From: Nectonema munidae
Lineage: Eukaryota; Nematomorpha; Nectonematoida; Nectonematidae
Direction of reading: 5' to 3'
Length of the DNA stretch: 64,000 bases
Assembly: GCA_030549495.1 (NCBI GenBank)
Contig: JAUIRK010000207.1
Span: 248,001-312,000, forward strand
The notes under the pieces are model-generated. The model worked only from the letters and a program-made list of their open reading frames with translations, had not been told where the DNA came from and did no database searches. Every line of letters starts with the position of its first letter. Positions within the stretch are counted from its first letter, which is position 1. Both the position numbers and the translations under genes were made by a program. Below, in pieces: positions 48,103-59,695 of this stretch.

Positions 48103-48217
48103 CATGAAAATTCAAAATTTGGAGATTCAAATCGTCCTCCATGTAGGCAGATATGGATACGTTGAAGGTATTTCCGATTCTTATATTGAAACTCGAATCG
48201 CAAAATATTTTCTGCAG
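48103..48217. other. Exon-like island, strand uncertain
   Basis: A GC-richer stretch with splice signals either way. Plus strand: ATG at 48104, 38 codons (MKIQNLEIQIVLHVGRYGYV ... AKYFLQ) to a donor CAG/GTAACG at 48218, phase 0, compatible with the E78 exon at 58217. Minus strand: acceptor ACCTGCAG, open frame from 48211 (KIFCDSSFNIRIGNTFNVSI...) to donor CATG/GTAAGG at 48103. The MITE sits immediately beside it. I recognise no domain on either strand. Confidence 0.35.
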
Positions 48218-48261
48218 GTAACGCAAGTTCGCCCTGCGAGTGCACATTTGGCGAACCCATG

Positions 48262-49640
48262 ACGCTTAGTTCGGCAAGTCTGTCTGGGTGCGCGCGCGTG
48301 TGTGTGTGATTTTAATAGCACAACCACCACTGTCAGCAGAGACATATCTTATGAGTATGGAAGCGAATGCGAAATAACAACAGAGAGATAGGAAAAAGAG
48401 TTGGAGTGTATCGCGAATTGTGGCTTGGAAAAACCGCTTTTAGGAAAGAAGTCATGCAGAAACCGTTAGACAAGTTTCCTTACTTAGAATAATCGTATAA
48501 TATCCACACATGCATTTATGTATACGTAAAATGACGACAGATATGTAAAATGACGAAGTATACACTTTGTGAGAGAGCGTATATCTTCATCATCATCATC
48601 ACGACTACCTCTATATTTTACCTGTATAGGTATGCATATACATTCACACTCCCCCTTATATGTATTTATATATACGTGCGTTTATAATATGATGTGCGCA
48701 TCAGAAAAGTACAAGTAGACATAAACGTATATATATGTGTGTGTGTATGTATATAAACATATACAAATTTAATGTATTTGTCTAGTATCATACACATCAT
48801 GGTACGACCGCATTTCAAGCAGTTTTTCTCTTTTTTCTTCTTTTTCTATATTTTCCTTCTACCAGGAGAATAGTTGGTGCATGATCATACATGCTTCTGC
48901 CTCTACTCAGCCGTATATTATCCTCACTCAGGACAAAACTGCAAAGAGTGGTGAAATATGAAGCGAAAATATTGAAAGATAAACTTCACATCATTCCTCT
49001 CAACACCACCTTTCAAGAATGAGAAAAATTTTATGCAAACACCACCACTACATAGGAAGAGAAAAGAAGTAATCCAAAACAAACAGGACTTTTTTGCATC
49101 CACGCTCGTTGCTCTCCTCTCACTCCGAAATGTATAAAAAACGATAATAACAACATATTAATAATAATAATAATAAGAAATTCATTTGAATAATAACAAC
49201 ATCTGAATATACTACTTCTTGTTATTGAGATGAAATCTTTATAAGATTTAATTACAACTTCTTTTTTGTGTCACTCTGAAGAAGGAAACGAGCACCGCGA
49301 TTCTGCGCAAACCACACTCGCATCGCGCTCAAATATCTAAATTGGCTTAAACTCCGACACCACCTTTTAATTATCACTGGTATTGAAAGAAATTTGTTTA
49401 CATCCTATCAATTACATAATCTGTGAAACTTCATTCAACACCCTTCCTCCTCTTGTCGTGCTTCTTGATCCACTTAAAGTTCTCTTGCATCTTTTTGATT
49501 CAAAAGCCAAGGAAGACGGGAGCCCATTTTTGCGTAGATTTTCTTTTCCTAAATAAAATATTTAGCATGTGGGCATTGTACGCGGGCTGACCAGTAAAAG
49601 AAGCCTCTTAGATTTCATCACAAACTTCTGAATTGATATC
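48262..49640 (+). promoter_or_regulatory. Probable E78 promoter and 5' leader region
   Basis: Less AT-rich than the rest, with a short CGCGTG/TG run (48290-48307), TATA-rich tracts and a CATCATCATCATC run (48589-48601), but no clear TATA-initiator pair. It precedes the start codon at 49641, and an in-frame TGA at 49629 shows that the leader is not coding. No other gene was seen here. Confidence 0.35.
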
Positions 49641-49748
49641 ATGGAGTATCAGAACATTCAGAAGTACTTGGAGACTTTGGGAATAAAGTCTGAAGGGATG
49701 CAATCCATTTCCAATGGTGAATGCGATGAAAATGGAGGTTTTGCAACG
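49641..49748 (+). CDS. E78: E78-like nuclear receptor, first coding exon
   Basis: ATG at 49641 with an in-frame stop (TGA) 12 bases upstream, then 36 codons: MEYQNIQKYLETLGIKSEGM, then QSISNGECDENGGFAT, and donor ACG/GTAATT. The phase is 0, and the acceptor at 58216 (TTTTCTTTAG) is also phase 0 and opens [13 protein letters not shown], so the two exons join in frame. The segment would form the variable N-terminal A/B domain, with predicted alpha-helical LETLGIK. The assignment to this gene rests on strand, phase and the lack of any other gene between; there is no sequence match to rely on, because this domain is not conserved. Confidence 0.6.
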
Positions 49749-50846
49749 GTAATTCAACCACTTACTTACTTTCCTTATTTTTTTCACTTCTTTTCTTCCT
49801 AATAATCTTTTATAGTTATTTTTTTTGAAAATATTTAATTTACAAAAAAATCTCATATTATTGTAAATTTTCTTATATAGTTAAACCCAAACTAATTTTA
49901 CATTGTGGTTAGTGAGAGATAAGTACCAATAAATACCGTAATTTTTATGAAAACTTAAAAAGAAAATAAAAAATGATAAAACAAAAAAATTTCTTCAAAA
50001 ATTTATCATATTGAGGAGATATATCATGGAAAAATCCTCACAATTGAACTCTTAGAAAAAATAGGCAGAAAAAAAATACGTAGTAACAAAAATTGGAATT
50101 TGTTCGGACAAATTCGGACGCCTTGTCACCCTATGTTATCCAAAATAATTTCAATCTTCTCTTAGGTTTTTTCCAAATCCTCAAATCTCTGTTTAAATCG
50201 ATGGTGCAATTTTCTAAAAATATCTTTCCGTTCCATATAATTTAAGAAATCAAGATGAAATTTTTTGAAATATTGGCATTCTGAGGTAATTTGATTTAAA
50301 TGTGAAAATACCATCGATTACATAAAAACTCTCAATTATATCCGATTAATTTATTTGAGAATAAGTGTTATATTAGACATTGTTTAGTACTAATAGATAG
50401 GGAAGGTCTTCAAAAATTGGCATATTATTTTGTCAGATATAGATCACTTTAACTTATTTTTATGCAATTTAAAATGGGAATAAGTACATTTCATTTAAGG
50501 GCTTAACAGTAATAATATAATAATAGACTAAAAATTTTAATATTCTATATTGTATCAATAAAAGAATTAACACAAAAAAGAAATGAATAAGGTAAGCACT
50601 TTTAAAAATATTATTGAGGAATTTGCAAGTGTATTTGCAATAATATGATTTTAGGTAACCTACATTTTACTTATCCTCTATAAGTTCAAGTAAATTCATT
50701 TCTTAAGTCTTATATATTTTTTCATAAATTATACTAACACCCGGGGACTCAATTCATTATTAGCTTACGGGCTGTAGGAATAGATCCTAAGATCGATAAC
50801 CGAAAAAATATGGACTCAAGAACCATGATCAAAATTTTTAGAAAGA

Positions 50847-51348
50847 GTGCCTACACAACTCATCTCGTATTTTTATTTCGAAAGAGACGGATTCATTCAT
50901 TTTGTTAAAACGTCAACAAAGAAGGATTTTATTCGAAAATCTCTTCATATTCGCAATAAAGATGTTGATTCTCGAGGCTCTGGATTCATACCTAGAATAG
51001 ATACAATTAAGAGTTGTTGTTTAGAAGTAGAAGAAGAAAGATTATTTACAAACGACAATCAGAATCACGAAAGCATATTCTTACAGGACATTAATGAACA
51101 AGTTAATTGCAGAAAGCGTATATAAATGCATTGTTATTAGTTATACTAAAACGAAATGGACAATTTTGGATGTGATTGTTTGTGAGATACCCAAAAAGCT
51201 CATAAAAGCCGCTGAAATGTGTACCTCAACCAGGAAAATATTAGAACATTCAAAAGGAAAGTTAGTAAAGAATTTAATAGAACAAGATAAAAATCTTAGT
51301 AAAGTAAGTTATTTAAAATTTGAAATATGTAAGGAATTACGCCTCTGA
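50847..51348 (+). other. Unrecognised coding-like stretch in the E78 intron
   Basis: Two overlapping plus-strand frames: 50847-51125 (FIRKSLHIRNKDVDSRGSGF, then CCLEVEEERLFTNDNQNHES) and 51094-51348 (TKTKWTILDVIVCEIPKKLI, then EHSKGKLVKNLIEQDKNLSK). The composition is protein-like and hydrophilic, but no domain, start context or splice pattern is convincing. It is either decayed transposon coding sequence or an unknown gene nested in the intron. Confidence 0.3.
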
Positions 51349-52546
51349 CAGGAAATGTTATTTTAATGTGCTAAAAAATGATGGCTAAGATTCTTTTTAA
51401 AGGAATTGAAGCAATTGTGTACAAAAAGTAATTTGACATTGAATGATTCCAAAATACAATTACTCTTGTTTTAAGTGTTTTTTTTAGATTCTACGATAAA
51501 ATTCAGTCACAAGTTTATTTTCTTATTTTAAATCTCTTGTTTTTGTATATAATTAAGCACAAATCTTGAAGAAAAAAACAAAACTAAAAACTTTCATTTG
51601 ATTTTGTAGATAAAGGCAGATTACTGATATTTGTAGATATCCTGAAATTTGAGAGTTTGACTCAGGATAAGTAGGTCATTGCTGTGTGAAAAATGTGACG
51701 TATTGTGTATTATTCTGAAGCATTTCCTTTGTATTATAAAGGTTTTTTCATTGTTTATCATCGATATCTTGTCCACTAATTAAATAAACTAATTTAATAA
51801 ATAGTCCACTAATCTCACCAAATTTTGATGGGAAAAACTTTATAATGCACTTGGCAGAAGTACGCTTGATAGCAACTGGGGGAATACAAAATAATTTTAT
51901 AATAATTTTTTAAATTAGTAAATTTTCCAAAAAATATAACCTTACTAATAATTCAGCTTATGAGGGTGATTTTAACAAGAAATGAACTCATTTATTATTT
52001 TTAATCCTAAGTTTTTGAATAATAATTCCTAATATATATCTAGTTTAATTTTATAAAGTTGAGTTAATTCCAAAAACAAATATAACTACTTCTACTTTGA
52101 ACTTTATTCAGATTAGTTATAAAAAATGTAAGTATTCCAGCCATTCTGTCATTTTTTAGATATAACATTAGTTAAAATGTAGAAAATATTTTGGAAAAAT
52201 AGTATTTATTTAAATATTAAATCTTTTCTGACTAAGCGGTAAGTATTAATATCATAAATATATTTTAATTAATACACATTTTGACTCCTGGTTCCCTGTT
52301 CTGTTTAGTAAACTTTAAAAAATCTCCATTTAACGGTGTGAATTATTATAAGATAAAATCCTAATTTGAAAAAGATCAATGCAGGAAATCATATTAATTA
52401 TAAAATACGTTTCTTTTACTTCGATTTTCAAAATTGTAAATCTTTTAAAAATCGAGGTTCAAAAATGAAGTTGGGCAATTTTTGATTGATGTTTCCACAA
52501 AATCCAATATCTTGTAAAATATTCTAAAAGTCGTTTTAGTTAATTA

Positions 52547-54320
52547 CAGTGAACCTCTAACCTCTCTAAACCGAAATCTCATTGTGTAACAAAACCTCCG
52601 GTTTGTCAAAGAACCAGTATATAGAAGATTTTGATTTGTTACAAAACAGTCTTTATTATTTCCACTTTGTATGATTCTAAATCTTTATAAAAGAAACATA
52701 AAAAAGATTTGTTTATATACCCTTATCGATTGAAATCAAAAAATGAATCAAAAACATTTCTTTTTAAATAAAAATAACTACATCGATTTTAACAAAAAAA
52801 CTAACTAATATATAATTATAAATAAAAATTACATCATAAGAAGTCATCGAAAAGAGTTTGTCTTGTCAATAATTTACATTTAATAAGGGATAAATTGTTA
52901 ATTTTTGTTAATTGATTCACATGTGACTGCATGCTTGGATCTTGTGAGGAGGCAAAGTCTTCTAGTTCTTTCAAAATATTCTGCCCTCTTGTGAGAATTA
53001 TTCGATGTGTGACACATTGTTTTTTCATTGTCACTTTCTACATCTTCGGTCTCGCTTAGTTAAATGTAGGTTTCAAGGATGGAAATCTCCCAGCTGTTGT
53101 CATCTTCTGCTGGTTGAGATAAAATAGAGAATTGCAAATGTCTATTTAAGCATCTTCAGCAATCGGTTGTTCGGTGACTTGTATCAAGCAAGTTTTAAAT
53201 AAAGGATCGTCTCCTACATCTTCTTCCTCTTCTATTGAACTATCCGCTGGAAACCCACAGGATTTGAAGCATCCAGATATAGTGCTTCCTTTAGTGTCTT
53301 GCCACGCTTTCGAAATACAGTTGTCCATCTTTGTAATAAGTTGAAACATCAACAATTTTCGATATACACTTTGTTCAAGTGTCTGAATGAGGGAAATAGT
53401 ATTGGCTGGAAGAAATTTGCCGTTTCATCTCTTTATTGTGGTGAAGATTTGAGAGGTCATCCATGCTATTTTATTCAAAGTGTACGCTCTTTCGAAATCT
53501 TTGTGCCGCTGTGACTGCTTGATTTGGTTGCAAGGGTTTTATCGGCAAGCCCGAAAAAAAGAGCCGTCTCGTGACATTTAAAAACATCTTGTATCTCTCA
53601 AATATTTAAAGAATTCTTTGGATTCACTCTTCCACTGTTTTTTGTCTACATCAGCCTTTTATCCTGAAAGCGAATGGGATTGTTTGGAGAAATAGGACTT
53701 TCAAGAAAAAGCCATCTGACTGAAGCTTTAAAAGCAAGATATTCCTTACCTAGTAATTTGCCGTATTAGGCTGCTTTGGCTTGTATGATTGGACTGGATA
53801 TAGGAAAATTTTTGGTTCGAGCTTGAGCGAACCATTTATACATCCTTCAGTTCAACGTGTCAAATCTACAATTTGTTTCAGGACGTTTCTTTTTTCCAAC
53901 AGCGTTTTTTTTCAAAAAAATTTAGATATGAGTCGCTTTTTTTCAGCATAGGAAATTAAAACGTCATACTTAAGCTCATTTGCTGCGTGAATCGATTTGT
54001 ATCATAATTCAATAACGAATTGATGAAAAAAAATGTCAGATTGCTACATCTAGGAGATGTGGTCAGTGTATTTACGTTTTCTCTCACACTCATTTTTATT
54101 TTTCGCCATATCTTACAATATGCACTCTATGTAATTTCCGGTTTGCAAAAACAAAATTTGCCTTTTTCCAAAAATTTAAGTTTGGATTTCATATTAGAGA
54201 GTATTCGGTTGGATAAGGATATTTTTTCCAATGATTTGAAGGGCAAAAAAGTTCGACGAACAGCGTCTTTCAGTATATAGAACATTTCGGTTTCCTAAGG
54301 ATCCGGTTTAAACCCCCATG
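52547..54320 (-). mobile_element. pogo/Tigger-like DNA transposon, copy 2, uninterrupted
   Basis: The left end TA/CAGTGAACCTCTAACC and a diverged right end (GGTTTAAACCCCCATG/TA) define a 1,774 bp element. It aligns along its length with the two parts of copy 1 (14812-15084 and 17985-19311), in opposite orientation. This copy shows what is missing from copy 1: about 160 bases around 53900-54045. Moderate divergence between copies, with many indels, indicates an old family. Confidence 0.78.
52834..53900 (-). pseudogene. pogo/Tigger-like transposase, copy 2, broken
   Basis: On the minus strand: CENP-B-type region (KWFAQARTKNFPISSPI-like near 53820), the KASVRWLFLESPISPN segment, then MLMFQLITKMDNCISKAWQD, CFKSCGFPADSSIEEEEDVG, and near the C-terminus ILKELEDFASSQDPSMQSHV. 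The pieces match copy 1 and the Tigger order (CENP-B helix-turn-helix, DDE nuclease, acidic C-terminus). It contains stops and frameshifts. Confidence 0.7.
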
Positions 54321-55990
54321 TAATTCTATTAACATTCAAGTTGATATTGGATCTGAAATTCGCGCATTTAAATCTATTTAACTGCAAGCCTTAATTTAAC
54401 CATATGAAGAAAGTTGGAAAATTCAATTATTTCGCCAAATATAATTATAAATTTTTTTGGTAGAAGCTAGGATTATTATTTGAAATTTTTTACTTTTGCA
54501 TGTGAGAAAAATTTTATATTTCAAACTTAATATATAATTTTTTTATTAGATAGCAATTATTTTTCTAAGCGTCTTCAAAATGTTAACTTTAAGTTAAAGA
54601 AGTTTTTAACTTTCTTTAAATATTAAAAATTTTAGAATTTTAGTAAAATTTTTATTCTTATTCATATCCATTTTCTTATTTTGAGGTCTTTATTGAATGA
54701 AATCTAAAAGGTTTGTTTACTGTTCATATTCATTTTTCTTGTGATTTTTTTTGTATTGCTTTTTAACTTTTAGTTAAGATATTTGTTAGAAATTTTTAAT
54801 TTCTTTTAAACTTTAAAGGCCTGGTTGTCAACTTGTTTTTTGCGGATCCATAAATGATCCAATGAGGATTAAGGGTGGTGAAAAAACAAGCATATATTTT
54901 TGAACTGGATGAGTTATTTGTATCCTAAAAGCGTATATTTTCCACCAATCATACGTCTTATTTATGAAATTGACAGATGATAATTACCCACCGATAAAAT
55001 TATCCCCGGATAAAGATGTAAACGAAAAAGTAGTACAAAGAATAACGACAAAATGTTTTAAGCAAAATCTTGGGGTTTTCATTTTAATTTATAATGGGAC
55101 TATTTTAGAAAATGCTTTAAATAGTTTTACTGGAATAAAACACTCTTTTTTATCAAGAATAAGTTTGCGATTATGAAACTTCCTGAGAGTTATCTATAAT
55201 CGTACTTTCATACTACATGATAACAGGTTCAAAACCCAGGATTTCATAATTCGTGAATCGTTATAATAATTCATTATGAATGCGTCTTTTGACATGCTAA
55301 AAAATTTAGTAAAAAAGATGTTTAAATTAATTTTTTTATAATATACACATGTATTATAGTTTTTTATTATTTAATAAAAATATTTAATATGATATTTTAC
55401 ATGTAATAATCACTAACCAGACTTAGTACAGATATTTATAAAAATGTTAATGTTGATCTATTAGACTTAGACAATAATGTTATGGATGATGCTTACCTTA
55501 GTGAATTTTTGATTTCTTCAAATATCATTGAAGACATAGACGACTTCTTTCAACTCCCCCACCTTTGAAATCCCCTTGCCCATGTTCCCTTAGTATGGGT
55601 AAAATTAATCAAAATGATATCATCTATGCTATTTATAATATTATCTTTAGTATATCAATTAATAAATTAAGGAAACTCTGATATTCATTTCTGATTTTCT
55701 TGTAATTGGCTATAATTCATGTATTGAATTTTATCCTGATTGTAGGATTTTTTGTTGGTGAAGACTCTGCTTAAAGATCCTGATTTGTTTTTAATAAAAT
55801 TCAAAGAATTTGTAGATTGTTTAAAAAAGTTAAAAAAGAAATTGCAAACTTTAAAAATTAGTTTTTGAAAAACTTGGTGAAAGGGAGCAAAATTTAAAGT
55901 TGGATGTGAGGACAAGGTGACTTTATTGTATATGATTGAAAGATTTTTGTATTTGAAACCATTTATTAATTTGTATCTTTAAATTTCTTA
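54321..55990. other. AT-rich intronic DNA with coding-like scraps
   Basis: The plus-strand frame 54964-55176 (MKLTDDNYPPIKLSPDKDVN, then VVQRITTKCFKQNLGVFILI) and an acidic piece at about 55440-55567 (NVDLLDLDNNVMDDAYLSEF) look protein-like but are unrecognised. They may belong with the frame at 55991. Confidence 0.35.
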
Positions 55991-56590
55991 TTGGTATCTA
56001 TAGGATCTGACGATTTAATTTTTCATGAAGTTGATTGGAAACTTCTTAAAGAAATTCACAATACTTTAAAGCTAATAAAAGTTGTTCTTACAGATATCTG
56101 TGCAGAAAGCTGGAATATATTAAAAGCTGAAGTTGGTTGGATGTTGGTGATGAAAAACTTAGAGGGCAATACTTTTTCATTTGCTCAAAATATTTATAAT
56201 ACTCGTTATGAAAAAAGCGTCAAAAAATATAGTTCTTATTTCCACGATCCAAAGTGTATTAAAGCAAATCGTCCATTCATTTTTCCTTTATCTGAAGAAA
56301 AAGAGATGTTTATACCCGCTGAAAGTTTATTTTGTCGTCTTTATCCCGATTCACATTTGATTGATGAAGAAGAAAAAGAAATAGAAGTTCAACACAATAA
56401 AAATGACTTTTTATCTTTGTACAAAGCAAAAATAAAATTGTTTGAATCAGCTACAAAAAGTTTTCCTCCAGCTAAGTTAAACTTTGCGAATGAATTCAAG
56501 TATTTTGAATCAACGGAAACTCGAAGTCCAAAACCTCTGTTGAAAGTGAATAGGCGTATTCTAGCGCATGGATATTTAGAACGAAAATAG
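55991..56590 (+). pseudogene. Possible hAT transposase-derived fragment
   Basis: An open frame of 199 codons: DLIFHEVDWKLLKEIHNTLK, LIKVVLTDICAESWNILKAE, VGWMLVMKNLEG, later SLYKAKIKLFESATKSFPPA. The pattern (D-W-x-L-L-x-E-I-x-x-x-L-K, then a helix with conserved Leu) resembles the segment before the dimerisation region in hAT transposases. The C-terminal dimerisation block is not seen. It lies in the E78 intron on the same strand but has no splice link to it. A domesticated or unknown protein is an alternative. Confidence 0.35.
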
Positions 56591-57379
56591 GCTATCTCTT
56601 ACTTCAACTGATTCTTTATATTTTGCTCGAGATTATTTTTAAAATGCAATGTAAATGTTGATCATAATAAATATCTTACTCTCTTTAATTAATTATTTTT
56701 ATTTCGACTTTAATTCCAGTTTTTAAATTTTTGTCGCGTAAAACTCGAGTTGAAAAATTCCAAGTTTCGCCAAATTCTAGTCTCAACCCTTTTGTCTTTA
56801 TCGATCGCTGAGATTCTTAAAAATTCAAAAATCCTTCATTATGAAGTAAAAAAATAGCAAAAACCTTTAACCTATTTTTCAAACTTTGGTTTGAATTCTT
56901 AATTCCATTTATATTCAATAAATTCTTCGAAAAAATTTTCTCTCCTACACATTACATATTGTAAGGAAAAGGATTCCCCATCCATTCTTCTATTTAGAGC
57001 TTAAATAAATCCTCTATTTTGAACAATGAGAGTTATCTTTCAGCTGAGATTTATGATTACAAAAAATTTTACTCTGATTGAAATTCTGACATTTTAAAAT
57101 TTTTAAAATTTTTTTTGTTTATTATATACAATGCCAAAATATTTTCTAAAAAAATTGCCCACCTGAATTTCATTTTCGTCCAAAAGTACTTCGTACTTTG
57201 TAATTACAAAAGTATCAAAAGCTTGAGAAAACAAAATGCAAAATTTTTAAGATGCTTCAAAATACAAAGAGTTTACTTTAGTGGTTGAATGAAGTAAAGA
57301 GGAGGAAATCACGGCAACATCAGTAGCTGACTCTTCATCTACATTCAACATTAACAGCTGTAGGGAAGGAATCTATGAA

Positions 57380-57424
57380 ATGTACAGAGAGGAGATTTTA
57401 TTGTCATTAAATGAAGAGAAGCAG
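57380..57424 (+). CDS. Candidate alternative first coding exon of the E78-like gene
   Basis: ATG at 57380, 15 codons (MYREEILLSLNEEKQ), donor CAG/GTAATT. The phase is 0, the same as the exon at 49641, so it too would splice in frame to [11 protein letters not shown] at 58217. About 90 bases upstream are unusually GC-balanced (57288-57379), as a 5' leader would be. There is an upstream out-of-frame ATG at 57375. Drosophila E78 is known to use alternative 5' exons, which makes the idea reasonable, but there is no direct proof here. Confidence 0.4.
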
Positions 57425-58216
57425 GTAATTGTATAGGCGATAAAATCTCAAACTAAGATATTTTATTTTTGATGACTTCTGTAATTCCTGTATCATCAAT
57501 GGACTAAAGAAAGATATTACTTTGATGAACGAATATTGTATTATTTGTTAGACATATTCAGGGATCTTATTTATTTAAATCTCAAAATTATTACCGGTTT
57601 TTGTTTCAGAGGTGATCCCGTAACCAGATCCGGTATCAAAATATAGAAATATTTCAAAGACTTATATATTTTTAAATTCAAAAAATACAGTTTAATACTG
57701 TATTTAATAATGGTTTAATTATTTTTTAAAATCTGCAATTTCTTAAGAAAGGTTAAGAGATAAGAATGAGAGGATTTGTATTGGTGATTGCGCAACAATA
57801 CCTATTTTATTATATGTATATTTAAAAGATCTTTAAATATATTTTTATGGAAGTGATTTGTAGGTTCATGAGCTCTGAAACTTCATTAAAATCTGCTTCC
57901 AAGATGAATGATGCTAGGATTTGAAACATCAAATTATGGAAAATATGTAATTCCATAATTATGGAATACTGTGGATTAATATTCCAAAGAATAGGTTGAT
58001 GTACTATTTTAGATATAGTATCCAAATTTATTTATTGTCGAGAATAAATACAAGAACTATTTCATTTTGATAGCATTGCCGTTGAAGAACTAATTTAACA
58101 AAGGAAATAGTTTCTTTAACAACGGTTTCCTTGTATTCTGCTATGCGATATAGCTGTGTAAATGTTATTTGTGAAAAAGCTCTTAAGATTTGAAAGATTT
58201 TGTTTGTTTTCTTTAG

Positions 58217-59695
58217 CAAATTCCAGAAATCGCCTCTTCTGGAATGGGATACGATGTGAACTCCTCTTCTCGTGATATCTCGAATGAAGTCATGTTCAAC
58301 AATTCCAATGTCACAAACAACCACATCAACAGCAATGGCATAGCCAACAACACAAACAACAGTCACCATGGTGGGCCGGGGATCGTTGATCGGCATCTGG
58401 TTGCAGCGCCTGCAGACTCCAACAGCCCGAAGCAACAGTTTGTGGCCTGCAAAGTGTGTGGGGACAGAGCGTCTGGCTATCACTACGGCGTGAACAGCTG
58501 CGAAGGCTGCAAAGGCTTTTTCCGACGAAGCATTCAAAAGCAAATCGAATACCGGTGCATGCGCGACGGCAAGTGCTCCATCGTTCGGCTCAACCGCAAC
58601 AGATGTCAGTACTGTCGCTTCAAGAAGTGCCTCGCAGTGGGCATGTCACGTGATGCGGTCAGGTACGGAAGAGTGCCAAAGAGGTGTCGGGAGAAAAATG
58701 AAGAGGAGTTACAGCAGCAGCAGCAAATGCAACAACAAGAAATGCAACAACAACAACAACAACAACAACAACAGATTCAGCAACAACAGCACCCACAGAT
58801 CCACCAACAGCCGAATTACCTGCAATCTCCCTACTCTGCCACCAATCACGTCCAAAGTATTCCTCCGCCACCAGGAAGCAATAACATGCCCCTTTCCCAG
58901 ATGGAAAGCAGTGATTCGGATAAGCAATTGGCGATCTACGACGTCATTCTTACCGTGTCACAAGCGCATCATTGCACCTGTCTATACACTAATGACAAAA
59001 TCAACACCAACAGACACTCCACAGCCATAACCCCCCTCCCCATGACGGAACTGAACCCAGTCCAATTAGAAGCGTGGCGCGTCTTCTTGTGGGAACAGTT
59101 TGCGAACATCATCACTCCCGCCATTCAGAGGGTGGTGGAGTTTGCGAAGAGAATCCCTGGCTTCTCCAAACTCATCCAAGATGATCAACTGATTGTGATA
59201 AAATCGGGCTTCTTTGAGGCGTGGCTCGTTCGCATTGCGCGCATGTTCAACTCGCAAGACTACAGCCTGTGTTTGGGCGATGACACGTATTTGACGCGAA
59301 ATCAACTAGTCTTGATGTACAACCGCGATCTGATCACTGCGATGCACAGTTTCGCCCTAAACTTCACCGCCCTCAACCTAAACGACACCGAGATCGGCTT
59401 GTTCACCGCCATCCTTCTTCTCTCGACCGCCAGGCACGGCATCTCCAACATCAAACTGATGACTGAGATCCAGGACAAGCTGATCGAAGCGTTGAAGATG
59501 CAGATCATGCGCAATCACTCCTCCGAATCTCACATCTTCTCCAACCTCATTTCCAGCATTCCCGAGCTGCATCAGCTCGGCTCCAAGCACGACAACATCA
59601 TCAACTGGTACCGAGCTCACTGGCAAAAACTCAACCTGCCTCCCTTATTCGCTGAGATGTACGACGTTCCCAAATGTGAAGAAGATTTGTGCTAA
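58217..59695 (+). CDS. E78: E78-like nuclear receptor (NR1E), main exon with DNA- and ligand-binding domains
   Basis: A ligand- or ecdysone-pathway-regulated transcription factor acting in the nucleus. Numbering from Met at 58244: Asn/Ser-rich leader (1-65); C4 zinc-finger DNA-binding domain from [14 protein letters not shown] (Cys 69, 72, 86, 89; P-box EGCKG 87-91) to Cys 105, 111, 121, 124. [11 protein letters not shown] distinguishes E78 from E75, and the T/A-box [14 protein letters not shown] follows. Then comes a poly-Gln hinge (about 156-190) and a ligand-binding domain (about 265-483) with [37 protein letters not shown] and an AF-2 helix [12 protein letters not shown]. The stop is at 59693. 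With nine codons before Met 58244 and the exon at 49641 the protein is 528 residues. Both domains lie in one intronless exon; GC and codon use are clearly higher than the surroundings. Confidence 0.95.
   Translation, partial: QIPEIASSGMGYDVNSSSRDISNEVMFNNSNVTNNHINSNGIANNTNNSHHGGPGIVDRHLVAAPADSNSPKQQFVACKVCGDRASGYHYGVNSCEGCKGFFRRSIQKQIEYRCMRDGKCSIVRLNRNRCQYCRFKKCLAVGMSRDAVRYGRVPKRCREKNEEELQQQQQMQQQEMQQQQQQQQQQIQQQQHPQIHQQPNYLQSPYSATNHVQSIPPPPGSNNMPLSQMESSDSDKQLAIYDVILTVSQAHHCTCLYTNDKINTNRHSTAITPLPMTELNPVQLEAWRVFLWEQFANIITPAIQRVVEFAKRIPGFSKLIQDDQLIVIKSGFFEAWLVRIARMFNSQDYSLCLGDDTYLTRNQLVLMYNRDLITAMHSFALNFTALNLNDTEIGLFTAILLLSTARHGISNIKLMTEIQDKLIEALKMQIMRNHSSESHIFSNLISSIPELHQLGSKHDNIINWYRAHWQKLNLPPLFAEMYDVPKCEEDLC

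Larger units (their letters stand above)
49749..58216 (+). other. Large first intron of the E78-like gene
   Basis: About 8.5 kb between GTAATT and CTTTAG. It holds unrecognised frames at 50847-51348, a Tigger-like element, a possible hAT fragment and a candidate alternative first exon at 57380. The rest is AT-rich. Confidence 0.55.

Noticed and set aside
58028-58543. 171-codon minus-strand frame overlapping the E78 exon
   Set aside because: It is antisense to the conserved DNA-binding domain coding sequence; its openness follows from the codon bias of the real gene. The same applies to the other frames within 58.4-59.7 kb.
58709-58927. Leu-rich minus-strand frame that looks like a membrane segment
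   Set aside because: It is the complement of the CAA/CAG poly-Gln stretch of E78.
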